Below are positions 1 through 12,498 of a DNA stretch of 60,000 bases, in pieces. Numbering within the stretch: the stretch's first letter is position 1; each line of letters begins with the position of its first letter. Where the stretch lies: the NCBI GenBank assembly GCA_914767715.1, contig OU612069.1, positions 10,043,387 through 10,103,386 of the forward strand, in the 5' to 3' direction. The notes beneath the pieces are model-generated. The model saw nothing but the letters and a program-made list of their open reading frames with translations, made no database searches and had not been told where the DNA came from. The stretch comes from Membranipora membranacea (Eukaryota; Bryozoa; Gymnolaemata; Cheilostomatida; Membraniporidae). A program made the translations under genes and the position numbers.

Positions 1-3000
1 TTACTATAGGTGTCCTGGGTGCCAAAATATATCAGGCACTGCATGAATATAGAACCGCAAGCAATCACTAAAGGCACAGTACAGTCCCTCACAGCTAAAG
101 AGTCTGATTTAGACGTGTCCGCCTTAATCTGTCTGTTTGATTTATCTCGCTTGAAATAGAGCATGAAGAAGGCGAGAGCTGGGGTACTCAGTACCAAACC
201 CATGATTACGTAATAAAACTGAACGTGAGTTTCTGTAAAGTTTTTGGGCCCATCGTTCCAAGCTGTGGTGCCGTTGAGTAGCTGAGCTGCCGTGGTGGTT
301 GTCAGGTTCTCGTAGGTGGTAGTGGTCAGAGATATCAGAGAGCCAGACTGTGTCGGGAAGTTATTCAAGTCTTCTCCTTCAAGCCTATAATATAAGTTTA
401 AGTTATTAAGAATTCTGACTCAGTCAAAGTATTCATTGCGGAGAGGGTTATCCCCTCTCGAGTACAGATTATGTGACAAACTGAAGCGCCGTTATTTTCA
501 GTGATCATGTGTAATTAATAATCATTGTGAGCTCAATAAAAAAAAAAATTTTCGGACACACATGAAAAGGACACATAGTAGGTCCAAAGGTTAGGTGATA
601 ACTCCTTGAGGGTGCAACAAATACAATTTCTCTGGATTCATCCCATAACACACAAACAAATAACCGATAGGTTAATCAATAGAAGGCAGGGTTAGCAGCA
701 AATTGAGAAGTATTAGATAGGCAGGATGGGAGTTAGGAGTTAGTACTGCATATTTGGTTAGTAAGTTTGTCTACATCTACTCCGTGGTAGAAGGTTCACC
801 CATTGTAAGAACATAAAAGAAGAAGAAGGTATATTCAACTGTCCTCAGAGCTGACATAAAACTTTACCTGGTTGTTGAACCGATGGTTCGCCTACCACGA
901 CTGTGGCTGATTGGATAAAAATATATTGCATATGATTCGCTAAATGGACTGCTATCTTTACCTGATTGGGCCAACGAAAATAAAGCTGCAGTTTTAGGTT
1001 CGAATCGGCATTTGAAGATGACAAGGAATGTGTTTCAATCACATTATTTAATTACCCCCATCAATGGTTGATGCCAAGTATAAGGGCTTGATTTGAACCT
1101 CATGCCACGATTCATATGGTTATCTCTGTAAACTAGAGCTAATATGGCCTGATCCAAGCATTCCTTCAGTACAGATGACGACTGTCTATCAGAGAGCCTT
1201 TTAGAAGCAGGACGAGGACTCAGGCACTGAAGGTAACTGGAAAATTACTAAGATTTTTTAATAAAGTCCTATAAATTATAGCAAGTGCCCACAACTTAAC
1301 TCCATTCACCAGAAAGTTACTGAGATTGTTTAAGAGAGTCTGATTAATTATAGCAAGGGCGTTCAACTTAACTTGAGTCACTGGAAAGTTACTGAGATTT
1401 TTTAAGAGAGTTCGCTGAATTAAGGTCAGTAGGGGAAAAGGCATCTTCAGGGCCAGAATGCAACTCATCAGACCTGATATAAACAGGGTAGCAACAGGAA
1501 TGTGGTAGAAATTGAGTATATGCAGGGACGTAGTTTATAAAAAATGGAAGGTGAGGCAAAGTACCGAGGCGTGTCCGAAGCATCACCAGTAAGCACCTCC
1601 TGAGCATATAATAAGGAAATGAAAATCCAAGAGGAGCTGATTCTGACATGGATTATTCATTTATACTGTATTAGGTCACTGTATGTAGCTTTCTACAGCT
1701 TTCCAACAGCTAACACTATGGGCCTGATATGGCTAGAGAAGAGAAAGCTTTAGAGTAACTAGATGTCGAGAAATCAAAAGATTTTCCTCCATTCAACAAA
1801 ATTATAATGTAATGTATTACTCACTTGTCACCTATAAAGCCCCCAAGTGAATCAGGCTCCTTCTCCACATCATGGTTGTCTTTTTCTCGTGCCATCGATG
1901 AAAGGAAGGGACGTGCTATGAACGGCCCCAGCACACTGCCTATGGACACTCCTAGATAAGCAGCTTGCAAGAACATTCCATTTCGTTGTTTACCGCCTAG
2001 TCTTATACAAGTGGAGCAAACTCCTGAGAAAAAAAGAAAGAAGCGTGAAGCGTCGTTGATTGAGTTTCTCACAAGTCGAAACAATTGAATTTCAAAACAC
2101 ATTTTGATGATCAAATTTATCTTAAGACCAAAACCATTATGAGTCTATCAAGCAATCAAATTGTGCCGGAGCAATGAAAGCCACCAGAGTGAGATGATTT
2201 AATAGATTTGCCGCAAATTTCATCATATACATGCGTACCTGTCTATGAAATATCAGGTGGGACATATTATATTCCACCTGATAAATAAGATCTCCATCTA
2301 TCAACAAGTAATGAGAGTTCTCTTTATAACTGAACCTAAGGGGTAACTCCATGATATGTAGTACCCTTGTATTACTCTGTTAGTATTACTCTATACATAA
2401 TCACTCCTGATGGCATTTACAACCTCCATCAAAAATACGTCTTTTTTTATTTTAAAGAGTGGACAACTTCCAAACAGATCAGCAACCTGATACCAAAATA
2501 GACCTTGCTCAATGCAGGGAGTCCTTGCTCAATGCTACTCACCAATACCCACAACTCCAATGGCGTATCCTTGACCCATGAACATCAGGCACATCATCAC
2601 TTTACTTTTGAAGGCAGGAATTAATGCTGAGCAAACGGCTTGGACTGCGAGGGAAGCTCCGAGCGCTAACTCGTTATTGAACCTTTATAGAAATAGAAGA
2701 GCATATGCTGGTTAGGGGTGGAACGGATCAGGGTTAGGCAACCTCGGAGGCGGATCAGATATCGGATCGGTCGATAAATTCAAGCTCGGATCGGATCCGG
2801 ATAACGCGTACAAACGCCAAGTCCAAACAGCTGTACTCTTGCACCATAATATACAGTTAAGGTCATTGAATACATGGATAAACAGCGTCAACAATCTTTT
2901 CCCTGAATCATTACCCTAATTTAAATGCGCATGTATCTGCTTGGATATAATACTTTACAAGGACCAACTTATCACTCAAACAGCCACGGTGCAAGGACCA

Positions 3001-6000
3001 CACAAACAGTTTATTTGAATGTATCATTTAATGAGTACAAAGATCCCTTGACTCAATATGCCAGGATCACTCAAACCAATGAGGTTTAGTTCATTGCTCA
3101 AACCCCGATGTTTGTAATCACTGAGTTTGAACAAACTCCCTGCACATAGAATAGGAATTGTCCTCCTACTTTGAAGAAGAGGATAACCTTGTACATTAAA
3201 CTAGATAGTTGTTACAGGGAACATCATTGGACAAAAATTATGTCCTTATTCACAACGATCTGAGTAAAGATGCTTCTCTCAATTTCAGCAGAAAAACACA
3301 TATCCATCAAATTTAATCAGCAACAATATAATTAGCTATGAAAATAAGATAGGTATTGATTGCCTATTGATCACCACTGAGTGCTTTCAGCCAAACTCCA
3401 TTATCTAATCTGAACCACAAATTAATGACTATCATACTTCTTTCCTTGTCATTTTTAGTGAGATAAAATTAATGATGCTTAGTAAGTGTTGATTAAAAAC
3501 GTATCATCTCGGATCAGACATAACACATATCCGATCCGGTTTGTGGTTGAATCCGATGTCAAATATCCGAAATTCAACTCCAACCTCAAGAGGTCGTTCC
3601 ACCCCTAATGCTGGTAGCATTAATCTAAAAATTCCACTGATATACCCAGAGACCAACAGGCCTTAGGTATGTAGGCTTTTTATTCTGGTAACCACTGTAG
3701 CAGTATTAGCATTCATCCTCACTGTAACTGCCAGCAGTTAGCTGAGTATCTCAATAATCTTGGTGTCCTAGCCTTGTCACGCCAAATTCTTTTTTTGTTG
3801 CGGGGGGGGGGGGGGTGACAAACCAAAGCAATAAAGAGAATACATGTGACAAAGATATTGGTGTCTTACTATCTAGTATATTTTTTGCTCATAACATATT
3901 GATTCAAGAAAAATTTAAATCATATCACACAAATTATTGCTTGGGATCTATTTGATCAACTTGACAATTTACTCACTTCTGTAGTATAATTTTTGCAAGC
4001 ACTGAGCCAATAAGAAAGCCAGTAGACTGAGAGACAAACACCCAGGCAGACTCTGGTATGGACATCCCTGTGATCTGTCTCAGGTCGATCAGTGTCGGTC
4101 CCACGGAATTAAGGCACAGTCCCTGAAATCAAACCAAACTTAATAAATACTCCCTATATTATGTCAACTGTAAAATTAGATAGGATAAATTTTAGAATGT
4201 GCTCTCTTTTATGCCTTGGAATTTACTTAGAGAGCAGGGCATAACCATTGGTGTATAATACGGTGGCTATCAAGTACATTTGATTAAATGCATAGCTATC
4301 TCAGGGAATATAAGAAAGTTATTAATCGAGTTGGAGTGTATCAGCTTAATTAATAAGAAATTAGACATTCCTTGTCTAAGTTAATGCAATACTGGTAGCT
4401 GGTGCGTACATTATTATATAAAACTATGGTTTTGTGTCAATGACATATATTATCTGAGATGCAGGATACAAGAAAACTTTGTGCTCCCAGGTCATCTTAG
4501 TCTCACCAGGCATCCATATTGTTTTGCCATATAATTAAACCAGTGAACTCAGGTCGGGGTTTGAACTGATTAGAAGATCTGGTCAACAGTAGACTTGGGA
4601 TGAATATTGATCCCTCTGATTCTACAATTTCCCAGTCACCACTCACCAGAGATACAAACTTGTTATAAACCCGGCCAGAGAATTGATACAAGGAGTCGAC
4701 CCAACAAAAAATGTTGATCATTTCGGGAAAGAAACATGCAGAGAATATTCTCCATATTAAAAGAAACTATGATGATTTTTTTTCTGTAAAATAATTAGAC
4801 ACCCATCAATTATTATAGCCCTACAAGAAGCACCAGATTGTGCCTTGTCACCAAAAAAGAGAAAATTAATATCAGCTTAGTGAAGTCCGGCTAATCCAAT
4901 TAAATGATATGACGTCGTATGGCCGGCATGTGACTTTTGTCGACCCCCCCCCCCCACTCTTCTCTTAGGACTACAACCTTGTGACATGGTATTACTGTCT
5001 TTGGTGATGATTGGTTATTGAGTAGAGTGCCGGCCAATAGGGAAGGATTACTGTGTCCTTGACTGAGAAGCGATACTCTCATGATGATTCAAATATTTTG
5101 AAGGTGGAAGTTCTAAATTTGGCTTCACTGTATATAATAATGATGATAATGATGAGTGGCTCATTAATTTAGCAAGTTCTGTATTTAGAGTTGGGCTCTG
5201 GGGTGAAGGCTGTGTGTTAAGGACGAAGCAGTAATGATATGTTGTCTGGATGGTAATTATTTATGTGAAGTGACTAAAACTCAGAGCGGGCCCTTAGTGG
5301 TGCACTTGAATCCCATGGCAGTAGTAGGCAGTGGTAAAAGAAAAGGGGGCTGTAATAGTTATAACAGGCTTCAAGTCTCTGAACAGCGCCGTGAGATTTA
5401 CAAGAACCAAAAGATTAATAATTCTGGAAAGGTATGATGTTTTATTGATGTACCGTCACACATAAGTTTCTGTTTCCTAGCTTCTGTTACGACTCCCATC
5501 CTCCCGCCCCTCTCAACCATGCACCATTATGGGCTAGAGATGGATAGACAAAAAATCCCCTTTTTTCAAACAAAAGTTTAATAGAATAAAGTTAAAATAA
5601 GGATTTTAGAAATCACTACAAGGCCAGGCTAACATTTGACATTTAATCAATTAATCAGTCGAACCAGCTTTATAATAATTTGAATAAAGGGTAAATGTTT
5701 TCTACTTACCCTGCCAACAAAGGCTAAGATACAGACTAATAACTCTATAACCAGTTTCTTGGTGATAGGAGGATCCTCTTGCTCGGAGGTCTCGTCCCCA
5801 CCCTTATTAAACCTGTCATCCTCCTCACTAGCCTCTAAATCTATGGCATCATAGCTGTCTTTACCCTCATTCTGCAAAGTAGATGAGAATTTGACAATTA
5901 TTTACAACGAAAGAAAAAAATAAAATATTGTAGCGGTTAACTTCTCTATTACATATCTTAGCTCTCAGGCAGTAGAAAGGATATGAAGACACATTATACC

Positions 6001-7961
6001 CGGCCAACTACCCTATGAGGACACATTGATCTTATTATCGGCGTCTGTTGTGCCTTGAACCATGCTGCTGGTATGGTTCAGTAGCAATAGTGGCCAGATG
6101 CTTTGATTGAAACCACTGAATCTGCTGCTGAGAATCGAAAGAGGGACCACTTGAATGCAAGACCCCATCTTACCAATTGAGCTACACCTTACCCACTGCT
6201 CTCAGGAGACTCCTGTATAGCTCATAAGGTATGATAAACGGACAGACTGGTATTTAGAGTAATATTATAATATATTTAAAATATATATATATATATATAT
6301 ACATAGGCGCTATTAACTACCTTACATAGTCTGAGCCCCCAGATTTATGCCCCCGTCCGACGACCCCCCCCCCCCCCGCTAACAACGTAAAACTGAGGCT
6401 GTACTGGACTTGTTCAGGTATATCTATTGTCATTGTGCCTAGTGGTATAGTAGATGGAATCGGTATTAAGTAATTGCGCTTTTTTTTTCATCATCAGGTT
6501 TTGATTGCGTCCATATTATGTCAATAGTCATAATCATAATATCAAGTTTGTATGGGAAATAAATTAACAAACCTTGAATAATACAAGTATCTCTTGTGAG
6601 ACTTTACACAGCTCGATATTAAAATCAATTGTTATTTATGACACCAGTGAATATTGTTGACATTAATGCTAAGTGCTACCATCATGTTTTGCACTAAAAA
6701 TGAAAGGTTTCAGTGATATTGCTGTTATATTAAGTCTGTTTTTTCAAAGCTTGTTTGTATTATTCTATCAGCTAGATACTGGTACATTGGTGTAAAGAGT
6801 TAACCCCTTGATTGGTGTAACTTGTCAACGGCCTGCAGCTTTCATGAAACAACCAGCTATTACAGTGCGCCTTATATAAGTGATTGCCTTGTCTTCGATT
6901 GTTCTTTTACACTTCCAGAATTAAAATAAAGTTGTGCATACAGTTTCTAGAGGTTGTTATCGCATCATCATTAACATTGTGAAGACGGTATCTTGTGGTA
7001 CATAAGTGCTCTCACAGAGTTGAATATATCCTTACTCTGTTATGTTAGCTGGTGTTGTATGATGATTGGAAATTGGCAGGTACTGACATGGTATTACAGG
7101 AATGGTTTTCAGTCTATGATTGTGTGTGATTGCCGGACATTGCCCGCGTCAATGTTATGAGACTGTAGCTGACGATGTCACGAAGAAAGAATATAATTGA
7201 CTTCACAACTTCTCAGCGTTAATTCTAAGCTATCAGTGCCAGATACCCCTGTCTTGATTGTCATGTTTGGTCGCTGCATGAGAATGACAAACATCTATTG
7301 ATTTGAGTTGTCTCCTCTCAATATGTCTTTTATCTGAGCACTGAGTGCTGCCAGTGTATATTGTGTTGCTGGGTCACAGGGCAAAGTGGTATGAGGAGCA
7401 GCGGACCTTAATCCTCCTCCCCCCATTACTCAAAGCTAAGTCAGATAACAGTTGTAAGATTAATTATATATGATTTATGAGAGGGAGTAACAGCAAGGAG
7501 TATTTACTATTTGCTTGATTTTCTAGTTCATACAGATTTTTGCCATTATTCACAAAGCCACCCCTGTCAGCTGATTGTAACAAATTTTTACTTAATTTAG
7601 TGTAGTAGGCCCTTATTCTCCTCCCCTTATACAGAATGACCCTCTAAGTTAGTCAGTCATGAAAGAAACGGTAAGTACGAATAATTACTTGTGATGAATG
7701 AGAGGAAACAACAGACCTTCTAGCCCTAACAGATTACAGCCTCGGCCCTGACACAAACTCAGTATACTGACAACTAAATCTACTCACAAAACATCCCACT
7801 GTCTGTCAGCTGACGGTATCAAAATATTACAAATTTACCTCGATTAGCGGAGGGCTGTGTTGTCGCATGGCGTATCCGAAGCGATGAAAGTAGTTTCTTG
7901 TGCTCACTTGAGACTTGGTATAGAAGGATGTGCCGTCATCTCTGTGTAACCCGTATCCCAT
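1..7961 (-). CDS. MFSD4-like major facilitator transporter (5' part; 3' end outside window)
   Basis: Coding exons in transcript order are 7961-7839, 5871-5710, 4122-3977, 2682-2543, 2023-1825 and 384-1. Every junction is GT-AG and the phases agree, giving 384 codons; the last exon is still open at the window edge. The ATG at 7961 has an in-frame upstream stop and a G at +4. A hydrophilic acidic N-terminus of about 85 residues precedes the first membrane helix (LVIELLVCILAFVG). Next comes the GLCLNSVGPTLIDLRQITG segment, typical of MFSD4/NaGLT1-like MFS proteins, then further helices and a loop with three N-glycosylation sequons (NLT, NGT, NFT). The family consists of 12-helix membrane transporters; the fish/mammal 4B type is described as a sodium-dependent glucose transporter. 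The substrate here is unknown. The fold assignment is secure, the subfamily less so. Confidence 0.8.
2713..3607. mobile_element. Non-autonomous hAT-type DNA transposon with 8-bp target duplication
   Basis: The 13-bp terminal inverted repeats are TAGGGGTGGAACG at 2713-2725 and its reverse complement at 3595-3607. The element is flanked by perfect 8-bp direct repeats ATGCTGGT at 2705-2712 and 3608-3615. An 8-bp duplication and (T/C)A-GGG-type ends are hallmarks of the hAT superfamily. The 895-bp interior has GGATCGGAT-rich subterminal sequence and no transposase frame. It sits in an intron of the MFSD4-like gene. Confidence 0.85.
6128..6196 (-). mobile_element. tRNA-derived SINE head
   Basis: On the minus strand, TAGCTCAATTGGTAAGA fits a tRNA A box and CTTTCGATTCTC fits a B box about 40 bases later. 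The 3' acceptor stem does not close, so this is a SINE promoter rather than a functional tRNA gene. It lies in an intron of the MFSD4-like gene. Confidence 0.55.
6327..6378. repeat. Dispersed GC-rich repeat, copy 1
   Basis: tagtctgagcccccagattt, then tgcccccgtccgacgacc, then a C run. Related copies lie at 51369-51410, 52131-52185 (both inverted) and 58961-59023. The GC content contrasts sharply with the surroundings. Confidence 0.6.
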
Positions 7962-10900
7962 GATGTCGTAGTACAATGTTAGAGAACAGTCAGCCAAAAA
8001 TCAATTCTAAATATAATATGTGACTAATCATGGACTATATATATTATTGATGACGCTGCCGCGAGTAGCAGTAAGCGTATTGTTGGTGTTTGAGTGATGG
8101 TAAGACTAGTATCTGTTGAACGCGCTGACAGAGGTGATGATTTAAAGTCAGGGACTATTATACCGATGTTGATCAGCGGAATGTCGCTGACTAAGTGAAT
8201 TTGAGCTTTAATAGCTGCCTGTGAGTGTAGAAGTGTGTAAAGGAGAGTGTTGAAGAGCGGAGATGTTTATCTGTTTATGATGTAATAGTCAGTTATCACT
8301 TCCTTGATCTGACAGCTGCAGCGTGTGTTTGTTTCTCATTGAATCAATGTTAACTCACTTCCTACATTGAGTTCCACAATCCAGCTGAAGTCCTAAATCT
8401 ATACACCTGATTATCACAGTCAGTTTCAATCAACAAGAATAGCGATATCTAAGTTCTTTCTGTGACTCGGTTCTTTGATGAGATTTTAGTAATCCAATTA
8501 TTAAGATGAAGTGTTTATACCTGGTTATCACTTTTTCTCTAGTTGTCTCTCAGTGTTATAAAAATATTGGCTGGCAGCACTGAGTGTGATGTCACTTGGT
8601 GCTTGTTATGTGATGTCCGTAGAGCTTTTATAGGCGACTCATCAGCTTACTGGTCCGGTGTACTATGATGTTAAAACTTTAACACTATAGTCAATAATAA
8701 TAATTAGTTTCAAGTTAGATCAATCACATTTAATACTACAACTGGCTATCCCTCTGACATCTGGCTCTGTTAAAATCTAATAATTTAGTTCTGCTCAATA
8801 CCACAAGGCTCCCAATGTCAGAATCAGCTGCGTCAACCCAGCTGTATTCACTGAATAGGTCTTCCCAGTATCAGAATCCGGTATCAATCGGATATGGCCG
8901 CATAATGCCCTGATGTATTTTAAGCGAGAGTCGGCATAATTTTGTAACTATGATATGCTGGTGCTTGGTACACACAGTTATGAGTGCTGGTAAACAAAAC
9001 TTTGTGTTTGTAGTCGCGACAGTTAGCGAGAAAATTGTGAACGTGTCGGTGATATCACAGAGATCTCGTTATTATCTATGTAATATCCCTGGTGATTGTA
9101 AGTGTCCTTCAGTTTCCTTTCCTTGTAGCCTGTTGGATTGGTGCAGATAGCTCAGATTTAACAGTATCTATTACTCTCACCAGATATAGAGAGTGCGATC
9201 ATCTTTTCCGATCCAAAAGTTTTTTGCGGTAGGATGGGTAGCAGCCAGTTTGGTCAGAAATGTGTAGCCGTTTATTGCAACTTCAACTCTTAAACTATTG
9301 CATAATATTCATTAGCTAAATAGCTGCTATCATTTCTAGACACATGCTTCTATCAGTGAGCAAAACGGGTCAATAATTGTTGTCTATGACCTCTGATGCA
9401 TTCTGCTCATATATTCGTCTGTATAGACAGACATAGTGTTTATGATTCACTCGGTTGATAATTAATCATTAAATCGCTGTCTATGTTGAAAAGCTAATAA
9501 GCAGATCAATCGCCTGATAATCATCAAACACCCTGTTATATATTTGTTCATACAACTGCAGTGCCAAATCTATCAAGCTCCTGTGTGAAGTTACGTGGCT
9601 AATTATGATCGCATTCATCTGTAACACAAACAGCTAACTTGTATGGCCAACAATTATTTATCAAACATGTACTGCTCAAATAAATTTTTGTAATGGCTGG
9701 AGCGACAAAGTTTCATAATTCCTCGACCATATTTTGATATAATGTTCATTCGGTTGGTTATGTTCAGTCTTCTATAAACACAATGGCCACCAATTTGTTA
9801 TATCTAGAGCACCCAAACCAAATTTGCTCCCCTCCAGCCCCCTCCCTCTATCGGCATGACTTTCATGCAGAACAGAAAATATTTTCTGCAATATGAACCT
9901 TCTCAATAAATGTAGTTGCCTCCCCTTAATCCAAGGGCAGACAAATTCATAGATTTTGTAACAGCATTGGTGTAGATGGTACGAGAAATCAAGCAGATAT
10001 TAAAGCGAAGAATCACTTGATGTTTATTCAGTTCTATATTAAGCCATTAAATGAAGCGATGTTGAAATTTAGAACAAGGAGTTGGAGACAACTCCTTGGT
10101 TACAACAGCATGCAACTCAATCCTGTCCACACATTAAATTATTAGGTTAAAAAAGCGATCTGGGAGAAAGGCTTCACAGGTCTAAAATACAAAGCTTCAA
10201 ACACTTGTGACTGAGAGATGACAAAGCTTACATCTTCAATGCTGCTTTGCTTTAAGATTGACATCTTAACATGTTTAGTGCGGGTGGCGAAAGTGGTTAG
10301 TAACGAAATGCTACTACCGCCATCCCGGCACAGTTTGAGCACTTAAACTCCTTGTAACAATGTTTTCTGTTAGTTGAATATAACTTGAATTATCAATTGA
10401 ATTAATCACTCATAAGTCTAGCGCTGCTACCACGATACGGGTTCGGATACGGAAGACTTGGTATGTTGCTTTGATATCTGGCAAATTCATCTGGGTCATA
10501 CTAGATTACTTGCATTTTTTTCTGAGAATGAGTAAAGATGAAAACTTTCAAAAACAGAGTAGAACTGTGATGTGATGTATGTTGTGATTTATGGATTTGT
10601 ATTGTTGATTTTCACTTCCATAAAATCTCTGTCCCAGCTTGTAGCCAAGATTTTCACTCAAAGTTGAGATATAAAGATATAAAGAGAAAATCAGTTGAAA
10701 CTGTAAGTGTAAGGCTGATCATTAACCTATAACAGTATTCTGAATTAGACCGAGAAGTTCAGAATGTCTTTTGGTAATGATTTATTATTCATTAAATGAA
10801 AGGTTTGGTGTAGAGTTAAATAAATTTTATGACTCTCTGGCAAAAAAGTGATTCACTAATATGTCATGCACTATTGAAATGACTTTTCTCCAATCCACTC

Positions 10901-12379
10901 TTTCATCCTAAGGTGATAAATTTGAGGCATCTGATCACTGTCAGCAAGATAGCTCGGAGATATTGGGGGAAGGATGCATCAAAAATTTTGTTTAGTAAAT
11001 TTATAACTTTGCTCCACATCGCATTTACATCTCCAGTTATCTCCCCTGTTTTTATTTTTGTACTGTACCGCCGTATTTTGTTAAATTTGCAGGTTATATC
11101 TGTCGCAGCTCCCAAATGACAAATCGATGAAACATGTTCTGACAAAGAATAAAGTTTATACTAAATAAAATTGTAAATGTCTATGGCTACAGCTACGCTG
11201 TGCTCTATGGCTACAGCTACGCTGTGCTCTTAACACAATCTTGAAACATTCCTAAAATCCTCCCTCAAAACTAACCGAAGGATATTTCAGCTTGAGATGA
11301 AAAATAATTCCCTCCCATCAAATATGGATATTGAATTTTCTTAGCAGTACGGCAAAGGGTTATGTAGTATTTGTATGAAGTCTATGATGATATACCTAGC
11401 CATCCTTCTACATGGAGAGTAGTTATTGCTGGTCGATTGATGAAGAGATAGTTGAAAACAGGTACTATATAAGTCCAAAGACTACACACAGCGATGTGAC
11501 TAGGCCAGAGGTCAAAAACTAGGTTAATCCTAACTATAATTATTATTATTAATAAGCTGTTGCTTCAAAAAGCCTGAGTGTCTCTGGCTGAAGAAATATT
11601 GCCTGATTTCTTCAGACCCGTGATGTTTACCAACAGTAAATTATTCTCAACACTCATCGCTAATCTAATGGCCTGGCTGGAAAATCATCACCAAGTTCTG
11701 GGTTATTTATAGTAGTACATGATTTGCAAGCCATTGGCAGTGCTGTTGAGCAGAATGACTTAGCGGTCATGGCACGATTGACCCACATGATAGGTCTCAC
11801 AGACTAACTTATTGGTATGATAAATCGACACATTACACATTGCTAGCAGGGAGAATCATAAAGGGGGAGGCTAGAGTTTGGAGGTGCGGGATAAGTGCAG
11901 ACTATTTCGTATCCCCATGGCTTGCTGAGAAGAAAATTTGTAGTGGTATTCAAAACTCAAATGCTCAATATTAATAAATCCCCCAGATGTTGTGATTTAC
12001 TTGTTTAAATTTGCGAGGCTGTTTATGTATACACTTCCTAAAAATATCTTTCCACTTGAGAGTAAAGGTGCCTCCTGGGCTTCACGTCTCGGGCCACTGT
12101 AAATTTGCAAATACTTTAACAATGACTTTGTGAGGTCAAATGCCTATGTTAACTGAATTGAGTAAGCATAAGTCCCCATGAGCCAAAGTGGGTATTTTGC
12201 TGAGTAGAACATTGCTAGCCTTGGCATGCGGCCACATTTTTTGTCCGTGTGACAAGGCCAGCATGTTGCAGGTTAGCTTGCCACTTTCGGACACGTAAAT
12301 AGGTGCAGACCTTTCCAACAGTGAGTTGGGCCTGTCACACAGAGGTACCCTGGGATAGAATCAGGTATTAATGACTCAC
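7962..12379. other. Gene-poor stretch between MFSD4-like first exon and upstream exons
   Basis: I see no supported coding exon here. Besides the truncated MITE at 10279-10350 there is a tandem 24-bp duplication at about 11180-11228 (tctatggctacagctacgct). It is either intergenic DNA or a long intron, depending on whether the exons at 12380-19815 belong to the transporter. Confidence 0.5.
10279..10350. mobile_element. Truncated copy of the 55404-55515 MITE
   Basis: The segment gaaatgctactaccgccatc followed by ccggcacagtttgagcacttaaac closely matches the right half of the 55404-55515 element. The matching left half is absent. Confidence 0.55.
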
Positions 12380-12498
12380 CAGTCGTGTAGATTCAGAGGA
12401 GTCAGGCTGATCACAGCTACTAGTGCCACCCATTATACTATTACCATCCCCGTATCCCTGGTATATATCTGATTTATTATAGCTACCGATACCACCAC
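12380..12498 (-). CDS. Coding exon, candidate alternative 5' exon of the MFSD4-like gene
   Basis: The exon is bounded by a good acceptor (ttctcttacag) and donor (CTG|gtgagt). It is open only in the frame supplied by the 16321-16493 exon and encodes a Gly/Ser-rich stretch containing GGGIGSYNKSD and SCDQPDSSESTRL. It ends in phase 0, the phase required by the transporter exon at 5871-5710, whose first residues (NEGKDSYDAIDLEASEEDD) continue the same hydrophilic character. I found no terminal exon with a stop between here and the transporter. I therefore infer an alternative N-terminus for that gene. A separate small gene remains possible. Confidence 0.5.

Noticed and set aside
941-1012. tRNA-like B box (ggttcgaatcgg)
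   Set aside because: There is no convincing A box or stem pairing, so neither a tRNA nor a clear SINE can be supported.
10903-11145. Overlapping open frames on both strands, possibly a LINE fragment
   Set aside because: The similarity to LINE proteins is too weak to support by eye.
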